DNA of 64,000 bases from an uncultured Muribaculaceae bacterium (GTDB lineage: Bacteria > Bacteroidota > Bacteroidia > Bacteroidales > Muribaculaceae), in assembly GCA_910578075.1 (NCBI GenBank), contig CAJTPK010000019.1, forward strand, positions 1 through 64,000, written 5' to 3'. How positions within the stretch are numbered: the stretch's first letter is position 1; each line of letters opens with the position of its first letter. This document shows, one piece after another, positions 52,267-61,521 of the stretch. The position numbers and the translations under genes are program-made. The notes below the pieces were generated by a model. That model was not told where the DNA came from and did no database searches. It saw nothing but the letters and a program-made list of their open reading frames with translations.

Positions 52267-54864
52267 TTAGTTCTTAAACACCAATTCTTCTCCCTCGCGG
52301 TCGATGATGATGGGGTGTTCCCTGTCAACCTTCTGCGCGAGGATATCTTTAGAGAGTTGGTTAAGCACCATCCTCTGAATTGTCCTCTTGACGGGACGGG
52401 CTCCGAATTCAGGATCGTAGCCATCTTCCGCGAGCAGATCGAGCGCATCTTTTGTGACATCAAGTTTGATGCCGTTTGCTGCAAGCATCTTCTTGACGCT
52501 CTTGACCTGAAGTTCGACAATCCGGAGTATCTCTTTTTTGTCGAGCGGGGTAAACATAACTGTCTCGTCGATTCGGTTAAGGAATTCGGGACGGATTATC
52601 TGTTTCAGGCGATCCATCACATCCTGCTTGGTATTGGCTATGATCTCCTGACGCTCCTCCTCTTTCTTATCAGCAAATCCTTGGAAATTCTGACGGATGA
52701 TGTCGGAACCCATGTTGGATGTCATGATAATAATGGTATTCTTGAAATTGATGAATCGTCCCTTGTTATCTGTAAGGCGACCATCGTCAAGCACCTGAAG
52801 AAGGATGTTGAACACATCCGGGTTGGCTTTCTCGATCTCGTCAAAGAGCACAACACTATATGGTTTGCGTCGCACAGCCTCGGTGAGCTGGCCACCCTCT
52901 TCATAACCGACGTATCCCGGAGGCGCTCCGACAAGTCGCGAAACGGAATGTTTCTCCATATATTCCGACATATCGATACGAGTCATCATATCCTCATCGT
53001 CAAACAGATATTCGGCGAGAGCTTTTGCAAGCTCGGTTTTACCGACACCGGTTGTTCCCAAGAAGATGAATGAACCGATAGGGCGACGGGGGTCATTCAG
53101 TCCGGCTCTTGAGCGCCTTACGGCGTCAGAGACGGCACGGATGGCATCTTCCTGACCGACAACACGGTTATGCAGCTCCTCTTCGAGATGAAGTAGTTTC
53201 TCTTTCTCGCTTTGTGCCATCTTCTTGACAGGAATTCCGGTCCAGCGGCTTACAACTTCTGCAATGTCCTCAGCATCTACCTCTTCCTTGATCATGGCGC
53301 CTTCACCTTGCAGCTCCTTGAGTCGCTGCTGGATTGCGATATTTTCGTCTTCCTTCTGTTTTATCTTGGAATAGCGTATTTCCGCAACCTTGGCATAATC
53401 GCCTTCGCGTTCTGCACGGTCAGCTTCGTAATTGAGTTGCTCGATATCAATTTTATTCTGCTGAATCTTATTGATCTCTGTTTTCTCTGCCTGCCATTTG
53501 GCACGGAGGGATTTCTCTGTGTCGCGAAGGTTGGCAAGATCCTCGTCAATCTCTTTGAGTTTATATTCATCCTTCTCGCGTTTGATAGCCTCGCGCTCAA
53601 TCTCAAGTTGTTTGATTTTTCTTGATGCCTCATCAAGAGCCTGCGGCTGAGAGTCCATCTCCAAACGGAGTTTGGAGGCTGCCTCATCTATAAGGTCGAT
53701 GGCTTTGTCAGGGAGGAATCGGTCGGTGATATAGCGCACACTGAGTTGAACGGCGGCGATGATGGCCTCATCCATGATACGGACCTTATGATGGTTCTCA
53801 TAGCGCTCCTTAAGACCACGAAGGATAGATATAGCCGACATTTCATCCGGTTCGTCTACCATCACTTTCTGGAAACGACGTTCAAGAGCCTTGTCTTTTT
53901 CGAAATATTTCTGGTATTCGTCGAGAGTGGTTGCTCCGATAGAACGCAATTCGCCGCGGGCAAGTGCAGGTTTAAGGATATTGGCGGCATCCATCGCTCC
54001 TTCCCCCTTACCGGCTCCGACGAGTGTGTGAATCTCATCTATAAAGAGGATGATCTCTCCATCGCTTTGCGTAACCTCGTTCACGATGGCTTTCAACCTC
54101 TCCTCAAATTCACCCTTATACTTGGCTCCTGCCACAAGGGCACCCATGTCGAGTGAGTATATCTGTTTTGATTTAAGGTTCTCCGGCACGTCACCCCTTA
54201 CAATTCGCATTGCCAATCCCTCTGCAATGGCTGTCTTACCGGTTCCCGGTTCGCCGACAAGCATCGGGTTGTTTTTTGTTCTGCGAGAAAGGATCTGGAG
54301 GACACGTCTTATCTCCTCATCTCTTCCGATGACAGGATCGAGTTTGCCGTTTCTTGCTCGATCGTTAAGATTAATAGCATATTTGCTGAGAGCCTGGTAT
54401 GATTCCTCGGCGCTCTGATCCTTGACGGTGTTGCCTTTACGCAGCTCCAGGATCGCAGCTTTCATGCCGTCTTCTGTAACACCGTTGTCCTTAAGGATCT
54501 GCGATGCCTTGCAGCGGGTCTTGAGTATACCCATGAGCATTGACTCCACGGAAACATATTCATCACCCATTGATTTTGAGAAGTCAACAGCTTTCTGCAA
54601 TGCATCGTTCGATTCACGACTGAGCATCACATCTCCGCCATTCACTTTAGGCAGGGAGGCGATTGCCTGGTCTATGCCCATCTTCACGCCGTTGAGGTTC
54701 GCACCGAGCTTCTGGAATATGAAGTTGACAATGGTCTCGCTCTCCGAGATGATGGCTTTCAACAAGTGCACCGGCTCAATCTGCTGTTGACCAGACTGTT
54801 TAGTGTAGTCTATAGCCTTCTGGACAACCTCCTGAGACTTGATAGTGAAATTGTTAAAATTCAT
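52267..54864 (-). CDS. clpB: ATP-dependent disaggregase ClpB
   Basis: This 865-residue Hsp100 protein has an N-domain (1-150) and AAA-1 with Walker A GEPGTGKTAIAEG (near 205) and Walker B ILFIDEIHTLVGAG. A long coiled-coil middle domain (about 400-530) distinguishes ClpB from ClpA/C. AAA-2 has GTTGVGKTELAKAL (near 605) and VVLFDEIEKANPDVF. The length is standard. It works with DnaK to resolve aggregates. No obvious heat-shock operator is visible upstream. Confidence 0.96.
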   Translation of the reverse strand: MNFNNFTIKSQEVVQKAIDYTKQSGQQQIEPVHLLKAIISESETIVNFIFQKLGANLNGVKMGIDQAIASLPKVNGGDVMLSRESNDALQKAVDFSKSMGDEYVSVESMLMGILKTRCKASQILKDNGVTEDGMKAAILELRKGNTVKDQSAEESYQALSKYAINLNDRARNGKLDPVIGRDEEIRRVLQILSRRTKNNPMLVGEPGTGKTAIAEGLAMRIVRGDVPENLKSKQIYSLDMGALVAGAKYKGEFEERLKAIVNEVTQSDGEIILFIDEIHTLVGAGKGEGAMDAANILKPALARGELRSIGATTLDEYQKYFEKDKALERRFQKVMVDEPDEMSAISILRGLKERYENHHKVRIMDEAIIAAVQLSVRYITDRFLPDKAIDLIDEAASKLRLEMDSQPQALDEASRKIKQLEIEREAIKREKDEYKLKEIDEDLANLRDTEKSLRAKWQAEKTEINKIQQNKIDIEQLNYEADRAEREGDYAKVAEIRYSKIKQKEDENIAIQQRLKELQGEGAMIKEEVDAEDIAEVVSRWTGIPVKKMAQSEKEKLLHLEEELHNRVVGQEDAIRAVSDAVRRSRAGLNDPRRPIGSFIFLGTTGVGKTELAKALAEYLFDDEDMMTRIDMSEYMEKHSVSRLVGAPPGYVGYEEGGQLTEAVRRKPYSVVLFDEIEKANPDVFNILLQVLDDGRLTDNKGRFINFKNTIIIMTSNMGSDIIRQNFQGFADKKEEERQEIIANTKQDVMDRLKQIIRPEFLNRIDETVMFTPLDKKEILRIVELQVKSVKKMLAANGIKLDVTKDALDLLAEDGYDPEFGARPVKRTIQRMVLNQLSKDILAQKVDREHPIIIDREGEELVFKN

Positions 54865-55192
54865 AATATTAAATATTTTGATTAAAATTCAGGTCTATAA
54901 TTCAACATAACCGCAAAGTCGCGATTAAGTTAAATTTGCAATGTTTAACTAAATAACAAACGTATGGCGTCTAAAGTTGATAAAAATGGTCTCATAAATA
55001 TTGCTATCCGGTAAATATTTAATCAGGCAGAGGCGCGAAGGCGCAAAGGACCCATGCCGCTCTACGTGATTAATAATTTTACCGGAGAGGTTATAATATC
55101 CTAATATTTTTATTGTATGCTTTATTGTTAGAAAAATAATCCTTATATTTGCGAAAGTAAAAATTAAAATCTAATATTTAATATCACATAAA
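54865..55192. repeat. Gap with a short GC-rich repeat remnant
   Basis: Inside this AT-rich divergent gap, 55006-55062 begins with CCGGTAAATATTTAATCAGG and continues CAGAGGCGCGAAGGCGCAAAGG, a fragment of the GC-rich module seen in other gaps. A short GTGATTAATAATTTTACCGG end follows near 55068-55087. The rest holds the promoter of the ROK gene. Confidence 0.6.
55144..55151 (+). promoter_or_regulatory. -7 element of the ROK kinase gene
   Basis: TATATTTG matches TAnnTTTG and lies 41 bp before the ATG at 55193. A good -33 box at normal spacing is not seen (ATTG at 55124-55127 is too close). Confidence 0.5.
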
Positions 55193-56209
55193 ATGAGCAA
55201 ACCTTATGTAATAGGTATGGACATGGGTGGCACCAACACTGTGTTTGGTATTGTAGATGCCCGTGGCCAAGTGATCGCAAGTGACTCGGTTAAGACAAAG
55301 AAGCATGCAAAGTTTGAGGATTACATCGAAGACCTTCATCAGGCTATAACACGTCTTCTTGAGGCCAACGATGCAGTAGATAAAATCAAAGGTATCGGTA
55401 TCGGTGCGCCTAACGGCAACTATTACACCGGAGAGATCGTGAAAGCTCCCAACTTGCCCTGGGGTCCTGTAGTTCCTTTGGCTGAGACTGTAAGCCGCGT
55501 GTTCAACGGAATACCTGTGGCTGTGACAAATGACGCGAATGCAGCCGCTCTCGGAGAGATGACTTATGGCGCGGCGCGCGGTATGAAAGATTTCATCATG
55601 ATCACTCTTGGCACTGGTGTCGGCTCCGGAATTGTTGTGAACGGTCAGCTTGTATACGGACACGATGGTTTTGCCGGTGAGCTCGGTCACGTGATCGTTA
55701 AGCGTAACAATGGCAGAGTATGCGGTTGCGGACGTACAGGTTGCCTTGAGGCTTACTGTTCTGCGACCGGCGTGTCAAGAACTGCAAGAGAATTCCTGGA
55801 GGTAAGAACCGAGCCTTCATTGCTCCGCAATATCGACATCGAACAGATCACATCGAAAGATGTGTACGACGCAGCGATAGCAGGAGATAAGATCGCTAAG
55901 GATATATTCGAATATACAGGAACAATCCTTGGTGAGGCTATGGCGGACATGACTGCATTCTCAAGCCCCCAGGCGTTTATCTTGTTTGGCGGTCTGACCA
56001 AGAGCGGGGATCTGTTGATGAAACCGTTGAAAGAGGCTTATGATAAGAATGTTCTTCCGATCTTCAAAGGCAAGGCAAAGATCCTCCTTTCCGAACTGAA
56101 AGAGAGCGATGCAGCTGTGCTCGGTGCTTCCGCACTCGGCTGGGAAGCTAAATATCATTACGAGAATCCATCTACCCACGCTGAGGTTCCTACTGTTGTT
56201 GAAGAATAG
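55193..56209 (+). CDS. ROK-family glucokinase
   Basis: This 338-residue sugar kinase has an N-terminal phosphate loop, GMDMGGTNTVFG (about 8-19), and the ROK signature LGTGVGSGIVVNGQLVYGHDGFAGELGH. The zinc site is CGCGRTGCLEAYC (near 178-190). Bacteroidales use ROK enzymes as their main glucokinase, so phosphorylation of glucose or a close hexose is likely. It is monocistronic, ended by a very strong hairpin at 56244-56295. Confidence 0.88.
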   Translation: MSKPYVIGMDMGGTNTVFGIVDARGQVIASDSVKTKKHAKFEDYIEDLHQAITRLLEANDAVDKIKGIGIGAPNGNYYTGEIVKAPNLPWGPVVPLAETVSRVFNGIPVAVTNDANAAALGEMTYGAARGMKDFIMITLGTGVGSGIVVNGQLVYGHDGFAGELGHVIVKRNNGRVCGCGRTGCLEAYCSATGVSRTAREFLEVRTEPSLLRNIDIEQITSKDVYDAAIAGDKIAKDIFEYTGTILGEAMADMTAFSSPQAFILFGGLTKSGDLLMKPLKEAYDKNVLPIFKGKAKILLSELKESDAAVLGASALGWEAKYHYENPSTHAEVPTVVEE

Positions 56210-56210
56210 T

Positions 56211-56295
56211 TTCCCTATAAAAAATTCCCTATAAAAAATTCCCTATATAATAGAGAGGTTGTCTTATGAGTGTAAGACAACCTCTCTATTATATA
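56211..56295 (+). terminator. Tandem AT-rich repeat and perfect 23-bp terminator stem
   Basis: Two and a partial third copy of TTCCCTATAAAAAA (56212-56248) precede a perfect stem of 23 bp (56244-56266 with 56273-56295) and a six-base loop. The stem includes TAGAGAGGTTGTCTTA. It ends the ROK transcript and would also stop transcription from the other side. Confidence 0.85.
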
Positions 56296-56349
56296 AGAAA
56301 TAGTTTGCAAGCTGTAATTGTTCTCTTGAGATTCGTGATGGAGCAAAAA

Positions 56350-56865
56350 TCAGGTGGTCTTCATGAGGTTGCGGATGTATATGCCTAAGTTGGTGTCATC
56401 TTCGTGAAGATTGAGTTTTTTACGGATGTCACTGCTCATATGATAATGCCGTTTAAGCCGGATATATTCTCCAATTTCCTTACCTCGCAAGCCTATTGCA
56501 TAGAGGCATACATAATTCAATTCGGATTCATCAAGTCCATGATCTTCGAGATATTTCATGAATGCGGGGTGAGAAGCCTTGAATGCCAATCGTGTTGAAT
56601 CCATGAAACGTTTTCGATCTTGAGTGATCATTTCAATCCATTTGTCATAAGGTTTCGAGTAGTTTGTGTTGTCTGAAATGTGTGCGGCTAACAAGCCGTT
56701 CAGCATCTCGATTCGCTCTTGTATTGAACTCCTTACAGGATCGGATAATTCATTCTCCTTCATTAAAGTCCGAAGATTTTCCTTCTCAGATTCGAGTTGA
56801 GAAATCTTCATCTGCATGTTCTCAGCTGTAAGGTTCTGCCTCTCGCACTCTAATTTTAGGTAATG
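56350..56865 (-). pseudogene. C-terminal remnant of a TPR/LuxR-like regulator
   Basis: The ATG-initiated frame (56350-56817, 155 residues) starts inside a coiled coil. The same frame stays open for 16 more codons upstream (to 56865, YLKLECERQNLTAEN) before an in-frame TGA at 56866-56868. The last 60 residues (LDESELNYVCLYAIGLRGKEIGEYIRLKRHYHMSSDIRKKLNL) look like the degenerate LuxR-type helix-turn-helix at the end of large Bacteroidetes TPR regulators. The sensor part is missing, so this is probably a 5'-truncated gene. Expression as a small DNA-binding protein cannot be excluded. Confidence 0.6.
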
Positions 56866-57019
56866 TCAAACTTTCTTGTCTGATGAAAACATTTAAGAGT
56901 TTTGGAATTTTAAATGGTTTATAATCAGTTGTATGTATACTCTAATATCAAACTTTTTATTTGATTGAAAATTTTACAAATGATAATTTTGCAAAAACTA
57001 AATTATAATATAATAGAAA

Positions 57020-57406
57020 ATGAAAATCGTATCGTTTTTTATACTGACATTACTATTGACAGTCGGTATAAGTGGATGTACAAAAGAGAAGTTTGATCCG
57101 ACTGACACAGTGACATCAATTTTCTCTGGAGATTATGGTGGTTTATGGGATCTTGTCGTAACAGTTAACGGGGAACAAATAGAAAATCATGGCTATGTAA
57201 GATTTGATTCGAAACTTATGAAAGAGGGGAATTTCAAGTTTATTGATGTTATCCCAGGAGAATCAACAAAAGAATTCAAGAACGTTCCTCTTATAGAAAC
57301 CGACAAAGGGATGTCGTTTAAAATTGAGTATTCTCAATCTGATAAGCCAGTAGTTATCACAGGACTAATCATATTGGGTAAAATGACAGTGGACATAAGT
57401 TTTTGA
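57020..57406 (+). CDS. Small hypothetical lipoprotein
   Basis: This 128-residue protein has a clear lipobox (ISGC, about 17-20). It has an all-beta, lipocalin-like rhythm (GGLWDLVVTVNGEQIENHGYVRF). I do not recognise the family. The gene and its flanks (56870-57420) are noticeably more AT-rich than neighbouring genes. Together with the truncated regulator next to it, this suggests an acquired or decaying island. Confidence 0.65.
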   Translation: MKIVSFFILTLLLTVGISGCTKEKFDPTDTVTSIFSGDYGGLWDLVVTVNGEQIENHGYVRFDSKLMKEGNFKFIDVIPGESTKEFKNVPLIETDKGMSFKIEYSQSDKPVVITGLIILGKMTVDISF

Positions 57407-57469
57407 TCTTATGTTTCAGAGCTGTAACTGATGCTGTTTTGTAAATTATTTAAAAAACCACGCACCTGC

Positions 57470-57566
57470 TCCGTGTCTTTGCCAAAATCGTCACGCGATT
57501 CTCCGTGATCTTAATCACAGGACTTGTCTACTCAAGGCTTTGCGCCTCAGCGACTCTGCGTGATGG
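57470..57566. repeat. Degraded GC-rich repeat module
   Basis: In the gap 57407-57673, segments such as CAAAATCGTCACGCGATTCTC (57483-57503) and TTTGCGCCTCAGCGACTCTGCGTGATG (57540-57566) match the reversed modules at 58.45-58.64 kb in broken form. No coding frame is seen. Confidence 0.55.
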
Positions 57567-57600
57567 TTGATCATATGATGGGACTTGTCACGGTCTAAAA

Positions 57601-57630
57601 AGAGAAGGTCGGTATTTACCGGCTTTCTCT
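57601..57630 (-). terminator. Hairpin at the end of the maf transcript
   Basis: AGAGAAGGTCGGTA (57601-57614) pairs with TACCGGCTTTCTCT (57617-57630), with one or two G-U pairs and a tiny loop. It lies in a gap between convergent genes. Confidence 0.6.
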
Positions 57631-57673
57631 TGACTGCCATTTGGTGATGGCCTACAAAATAACATCGGGATAA

Positions 57674-58255
57674 TCAGAATAATTTAAGTTCCTGGTAGAG
57701 GCGGTGAACAGGGAGTCCCATTACGTTGTAGAAACTTCCTTTGATCCATTCCACAGCTACACAGCCAATCCATTCCTGAATGCCATAGGCACCGGCTTTA
57801 TCGAGTGGAAGATAGTTTTCTATATAATACCTGATGTCTTCATCGTTCAGATTGGCAAACTTAACCTCTGTCTCGGAGGTGAAAGATGTGCGGCGGTCTT
57901 TAGTCAGGATGCATACACCGGAAATTACTTTATGAACCTCTCCCGAAAGCTCTCCAAGCATGGATAGCGCTTCCTCCTGATTCTTGGGTTTGCCGTAAAT
58001 CTTGTCACCCTTGATCACAAGTGTGTCGGCTGTGATAACCATCTCATTGGTGTTTATGTTACTGATGTATGCATCGGCTTTCTTATTGGCAAGGAATTGC
58101 GGCACTTCATTTGCAGGCATATCTTCGGGATAAGTCTCGTCTATGCCACCGAGGCTTATACAGTTGAAGGGAACACGCAGATTGGAAAGTAATTCTCTTC
58201 TGCGGGGAGATTTGCTCGCAAGCAGTATATGATATTTATTCAGATTCTCAAGCAT
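57674..58255 (-). CDS. maf: Maf-family nucleotide pyrophosphatase
   Basis: This 193-residue protein opens with the Maf signature ILLASKSPRRRELLSNL (about 10-26). It also has the conserved ITADTLVIKGDKIYGKP and DKAGAYGIQEWIG. Maf proteins hydrolyse non-canonical nucleoside triphosphates (dTTP/UTP or m5UTP classes). In related genomes it commonly sits next to a KdsC-type gene. Here a repeat of about 420 bp lies between them. Confidence 0.92.
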   Translation of the reverse strand: MLENLNKYHILLASKSPRRRELLSNLRVPFNCISLGGIDETYPEDMPANEVPQFLANKKADAYISNINTNEMVITADTLVIKGDKIYGKPKNQEEALSMLGELSGEVHKVISGVCILTKDRRTSFTSETEVKFANLNDEDIRYYIENYLPLDKAGAYGIQEWIGCVAVEWIKGSFYNVMGLPVHRLYQELKLF

Positions 58256-58273
58256 GATATATTCTTATTTATT

Positions 58274-58654
58274 ACTGTAGGTAAACGAATTTAACTAATT
58301 CTATTGAATTATTTTATTTTCACACAAGCCTCTGTCGCATGAAACAAATCTATCTCCAATCACAACGAATTCGATTTTAGTCTCAGAACTTAAATTACAA
58401 ACCCTATTGTATGGTCGTACATCACGCAGAGACGCTGAGGCGCAAAGTTTTGAGTCGGCAAGACCAGTGAGTGATTAAGATCACGGAGAATCGCGTGGCG
58501 ATTCTTGCCGAGGCGCGGAGACGTCGCTAAAATTTGTCGCGGTTTTCTTGACCAGAGCTCCATAGTCCCATAGCATGGACACGAGTAAGGTGCGTCATAA
58601 AACCTTTGCGCCTCCGCGCCTCTGCGTGATTAAATTTTACCGGACAACAATAAT
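58274..58654. repeat. Composite repeat between kdsC and maf
   Basis: The gap 58256-58677 contains a partial family B sequence (58274-58400, matching 12429-12555) fused to the reversed GC-rich modules (58430-58643). These include CGAGGCGCGGAGACGTCGC and CCTTTGCGCCTCCGCGCCTC, then TTTTACCGGAC. It shows that the repeat families share modules. It holds no protein-like frame. Confidence 0.72.
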
Positions 58655-58677
58655 TCTTATTTTCATCAGAATGTATG

Positions 58678-59202
58678 TCACCAGCCGAATGCATGGGCAT
58701 CGGAGAGCCATTGACCGTTAGCTTTTAACACTTGTTCCACAACATCGCGCACACATCCATATCCTCCATCGTATTTGGAAACGTATACAGCGGATTCTCT
58801 GGCTTCCCAGGCTGCATCTCGTGGAGCGCATGGCAATCCTGCCTCGCGCATACATTTAAGATCCGGAATATCATCCCCCATATATAGAACCTCTTCGGGC
58901 TGCAAAGAGTTGGCTTTCATCCAATCTTGGAATATACCTATCTTATGTGACGCTTTCTGATATATGTCTTTTATTCCGAGAGACTCGTATCTGTTTTTAA
59001 CGGCGACGGTGTTGCCCCCGGTTATAATTGCAATCTTATATCCCAGTTTCACCGCGAGCTGAAGGGCATATCCGTCTTTGATATTCGCCATTCTTAATGG
59101 TTCGCCTTCAGGTGACATCGGAATAACGGACGGTGACAAAACACCGTCTACGTCAAAGGCGAATGCCTTGATCTTTTTTAAATCATAGTATATTCCGCTC
59201 AT
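58678..59202 (-). CDS. kdsC: KdsC-type HAD phosphatase (KDO 8-phosphate phosphatase)
   Basis: This 174-residue type C0 HAD enzyme lacks a cap. Motif I is FDVDGVLS (about 16-23), with IITGGNT and YMGDDIPDLKCM (motif IV). The match is to the KDO 8-phosphate phosphatase family that supplies KDO for lipopolysaccharide. It is co-directional with the DUF2520 gene upstream (20-bp gap). A close homologue could instead act on other 3-deoxy sugar phosphates. Confidence 0.88.
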   Translation of the reverse strand: MSGIYYDLKKIKAFAFDVDGVLSPSVIPMSPEGEPLRMANIKDGYALQLAVKLGYKIAIITGGNTVAVKNRYESLGIKDIYQKASHKIGIFQDWMKANSLQPEEVLYMGDDIPDLKCMREAGLPCAPRDAAWEARESAVYVSKYDGGYGCVRDVVEQVLKANGQWLSDAHAFGW

Positions 59203-59222
59203 TCAGTATCTTATTTACGGGT

Positions 59223-59939
59223 TTACGGGTGTTTAGATGTGTTAATGATGGAAGATGTTATCATTGAATACAGTTTTGCGATATTTTCATCATTACCAAG
59301 GAATTCCATATGTGAGTCAATTGTTTTTGAATCATTTCTGGCAGCGGGACCGGTTTGTGCGGCGGCAGGAGGTATAGATTGGGTCTTGCGAAGTGTCTCG
59401 GAGAGCAATGGCCGAAGAACTTCAAAATCCATTCCGTTGTCATGCAGTATCTTATCGGCTATGGTCCACATATGGTTCGCGAAATTGCATGCAAAAACAG
59501 AAGCCACATGCAATGCTTTCCTTTTATCGGAGTCCGCAATTGTCACAGAATCACTAATCTTGGATGCGAGTCCCGCAAGAGAATCCTGCGTTGAAGGGTC
59601 ATTGCTTTCCACAAAGAAGGGGATATGGGAATAGTCAAGTTCCAAGTTCTTGCTGAACGTCTGAAGAGGATAAAAGACCCCGGTACGAATTCCTTTGAAT
59701 ACGAGTATATCCGCCGGTGTGGTGCCGGATGTATGTGCAATGATTCCATCAGTGGGAGGGATAGCATCAGCAACCTCGCGGATCGCATTATCGGATACGG
59801 CAATGATTGAAAAATCCGCAGAACTGTCAAATCCCTCCATGGTATGCGGATTGACAGATACTGTCTCCGCTTTTCCGGCAAAAGCTTTCAGTAGATGAGT
59901 GGCAACATTGCCGGTTCCAATAATATTGATCTTGACCAT
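59223..59939 (-). CDS. Rossmann-fold DUF2520 protein
   Basis: This 238-residue protein has an N-terminal NAD(P)-binding motif (IIGTGNVATHLLKAF, about 5-19). A DUF2520 C-terminal helical domain follows (HVASVFACNFANHMWTIADKIL). It resembles 6-phosphogluconate or ketopantoate reductase-type proteins, but the substrate is unknown. It is three bases from the gene upstream and 20 bp from kdsC, so it is part of a short operon. Confidence 0.82.
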   Translation of the reverse strand: MVKINIIGTGNVATHLLKAFAGKAETVSVNPHTMEGFDSSADFSIIAVSDNAIREVADAIPPTDGIIAHTSGTTPADILVFKGIRTGVFYPLQTFSKNLELDYSHIPFFVESNDPSTQDSLAGLASKISDSVTIADSDKRKALHVASVFACNFANHMWTIADKILHDNGMDFEVLRPLLSETLRKTQSIPPAAAQTGPAARNDSKTIDSHMEFLGNDENIAKLYSMITSSIINTSKHP

Positions 59940-59942
59940 AAA

Positions 59943-61055
59943 TCAGTTGCTTTCAATGTCCCGCAAGGTTGACAGAAGATGCATGGGTGAGAAAATCCCG
60001 CCACGTGTCAATCTTGTAAGGAATTTGACTTCAGTTTCGGATGCCTCTTCCGACATTATCCGATGCTGGATATCTACCGCCACCCGTCCCATAGTGTTAC
60101 GGAGATTGATTTCGACGCAGGGGTTAACATTTCCGTCTTTTGTAACGAGCATGTCGATTCCAAGAGGACCCTCGTAGAAAGGCGCTACATAATTCTCAAG
60201 CAGCAATCTCTGCCTTTCTATAATATCGGAGAGATTGTTGCCATTATCATATACTTTTATATTCTGAAGCACGTAGGCTACAATATTCTCCTGAGGAAGC
60301 ACAACATTGGATTTATATTTGCCTCTTTCGGATGTTACGAAAGTTGACACACCCACAAACATCGCGCGTCCATCGCGGCATTCCCATTCCGTAGCGAAAT
60401 CAAGTTTTCGTGCATAGGCTATCTCACCCATAACGCTTCCTTGTGCGCGGATTATACCTCTCAGCCATGGCTCTATATGTCTTTTCTCCAGATCCTTGGT
60501 GAAAAGGATTCCTCTGCCGGAGCTGCTCCATGGAGCTTTGAAATATACATCGGCATGCTCCATCCAGAATTCCATCGCCTCTTCCAGGGATGTGAATTCC
60601 TTTGGAATGGAGATTTCTTCATTCCTCATGTCTCCCATGTTCAGCAGAAAGGGGATGGTGAGTCGGCGATGTGAAAGGCTGCGGAGCGTGTTGAGCTCCT
60701 CCTCTGTCGGGAGAAGTAGATTCGGTGTGTCAAGACCGCGAAGCCATTTGCGAAGTGTCTTATTCCATCCCCACGGCCTTATCCTTTCTCCGGGATGCTG
60801 AATAATATATATTGGGAGATCTTTGGGCAGAATGATCTGCATATCTTTATCTGACACGAGGTTTACAAAGGGAGTTTCTGCTATCAATGTCTCCGGAGTG
60901 TCCGGGGGCATAAGGATAGCGTCTCCCTTGTCTGCGAAAAGAGCAGGGAGAAGCGCGAGACTCCGTTTAATAGCAAGCACAGACACGGGAGGTGTATAAT
61001 TCTCCATGTTTGAAGCCAGCGCGTAGTCGGTATCAGGATTAAAAATATGAATCAT
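59943..61055 (-). CDS. ATP-grasp-like protein of unknown function
   Basis: This 370-residue cytoplasmic protein has features of ATP-grasp enzymes. VYFKAPWSSSGRGILF (about 168-183) looks like the nucleotide-binding lysine and glycine loop. DMLVTKDGNVNPCVEINLRNTMGR (about 300-323) has the metal-binding Glu/Asn pattern. The substrate is not recognisable. It is the first gene of the DUF2520-kdsC cluster. Such proteins are seen in many Bacteroidales near this cluster. Confidence 0.65.
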   Translation of the reverse strand: MIHIFNPDTDYALASNMENYTPPVSVLAIKRSLALLPALFADKGDAILMPPDTPETLIAETPFVNLVSDKDMQIILPKDLPIYIIQHPGERIRPWGWNKTLRKWLRGLDTPNLLLPTEEELNTLRSLSHRRLTIPFLLNMGDMRNEEISIPKEFTSLEEAMEFWMEHADVYFKAPWSSSGRGILFTKDLEKRHIEPWLRGIIRAQGSVMGEIAYARKLDFATEWECRDGRAMFVGVSTFVTSERGKYKSNVVLPQENIVAYVLQNIKVYDNGNNLSDIIERQRLLLENYVAPFYEGPLGIDMLVTKDGNVNPCVEINLRNTMGRVAVDIQHRIMSEEASETEVKFLTRLTRGGIFSPMHLLSTLRDIESN

Positions 61056-61137
61056 TGCACATCAAACGAAAAAATATGTCAGGTTTTATTCCTGACATAT
61101 TCTATACATTATTCAGTTGGCGGTTGCCTATTGGATA

Positions 61138-61473
61138 TCAGTCGTCGAGATGATCTTTTTCCTTAAGCGGATTTGAGAAATACAGCTTATGCTCCACATA
61201 TTCCTGAGTGGCGATAAGTGTGGGCTTCGGCAGCTTTTCATAAAAGCGTGATATCTCAATCTGCTCGCGGTTTTCAGAAACTTCCTCAAGATTGTCGGTT
61301 GAGGCGAATTCCTGAAGCTTGCGTTCGAGTTCCTTTTTCAGCTCAACTGAAATCTGGTTGGCACGCTTGCCGATAACGCAAACTGTTTCGTAAACGTTTC
61401 CTGTCTGCTCCGCCATGGCTATCATGTCGCGGGTCACCGTATTAAGCGGGGCGTTGGTTTTCTTATAATCCAT
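61138..61473 (-). CDS. rpoZ: RNA polymerase omega-type subunit (Rpb6 family)
   Basis: This 111-residue protein matches the Bacteroidetes omega subunit pattern, with TVTRDMIAMAEQTGNVYETVCVIGKRANQISVELKKEL at residues 13-50 and a shorter variable tail. Omega binds the beta-prime C-terminus and aids assembly. It follows bamD on the same strand with a 48-bp gap, an order common in Bacteroidales. Confidence 0.85.
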   Translation of the reverse strand: MDYKKTNAPLNTVTRDMIAMAEQTGNVYETVCVIGKRANQISVELKKELERKLQEFASTDNLEEVSENREQIEISRFYEKLPKPTLIATQEYVEHKLYFSNPLKEKDHLDD

Positions 61474-61521
61474 AAGTTCTATTATGATTTATGTCGGTTC
61501 ACTAATTATTTCTAAAACAAA

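Noticed and set aside
52252..53073. 273-codon plus-strand frame
   Set aside because: It is antisense to clpB. The ClpB motifs on the other strand are intact.
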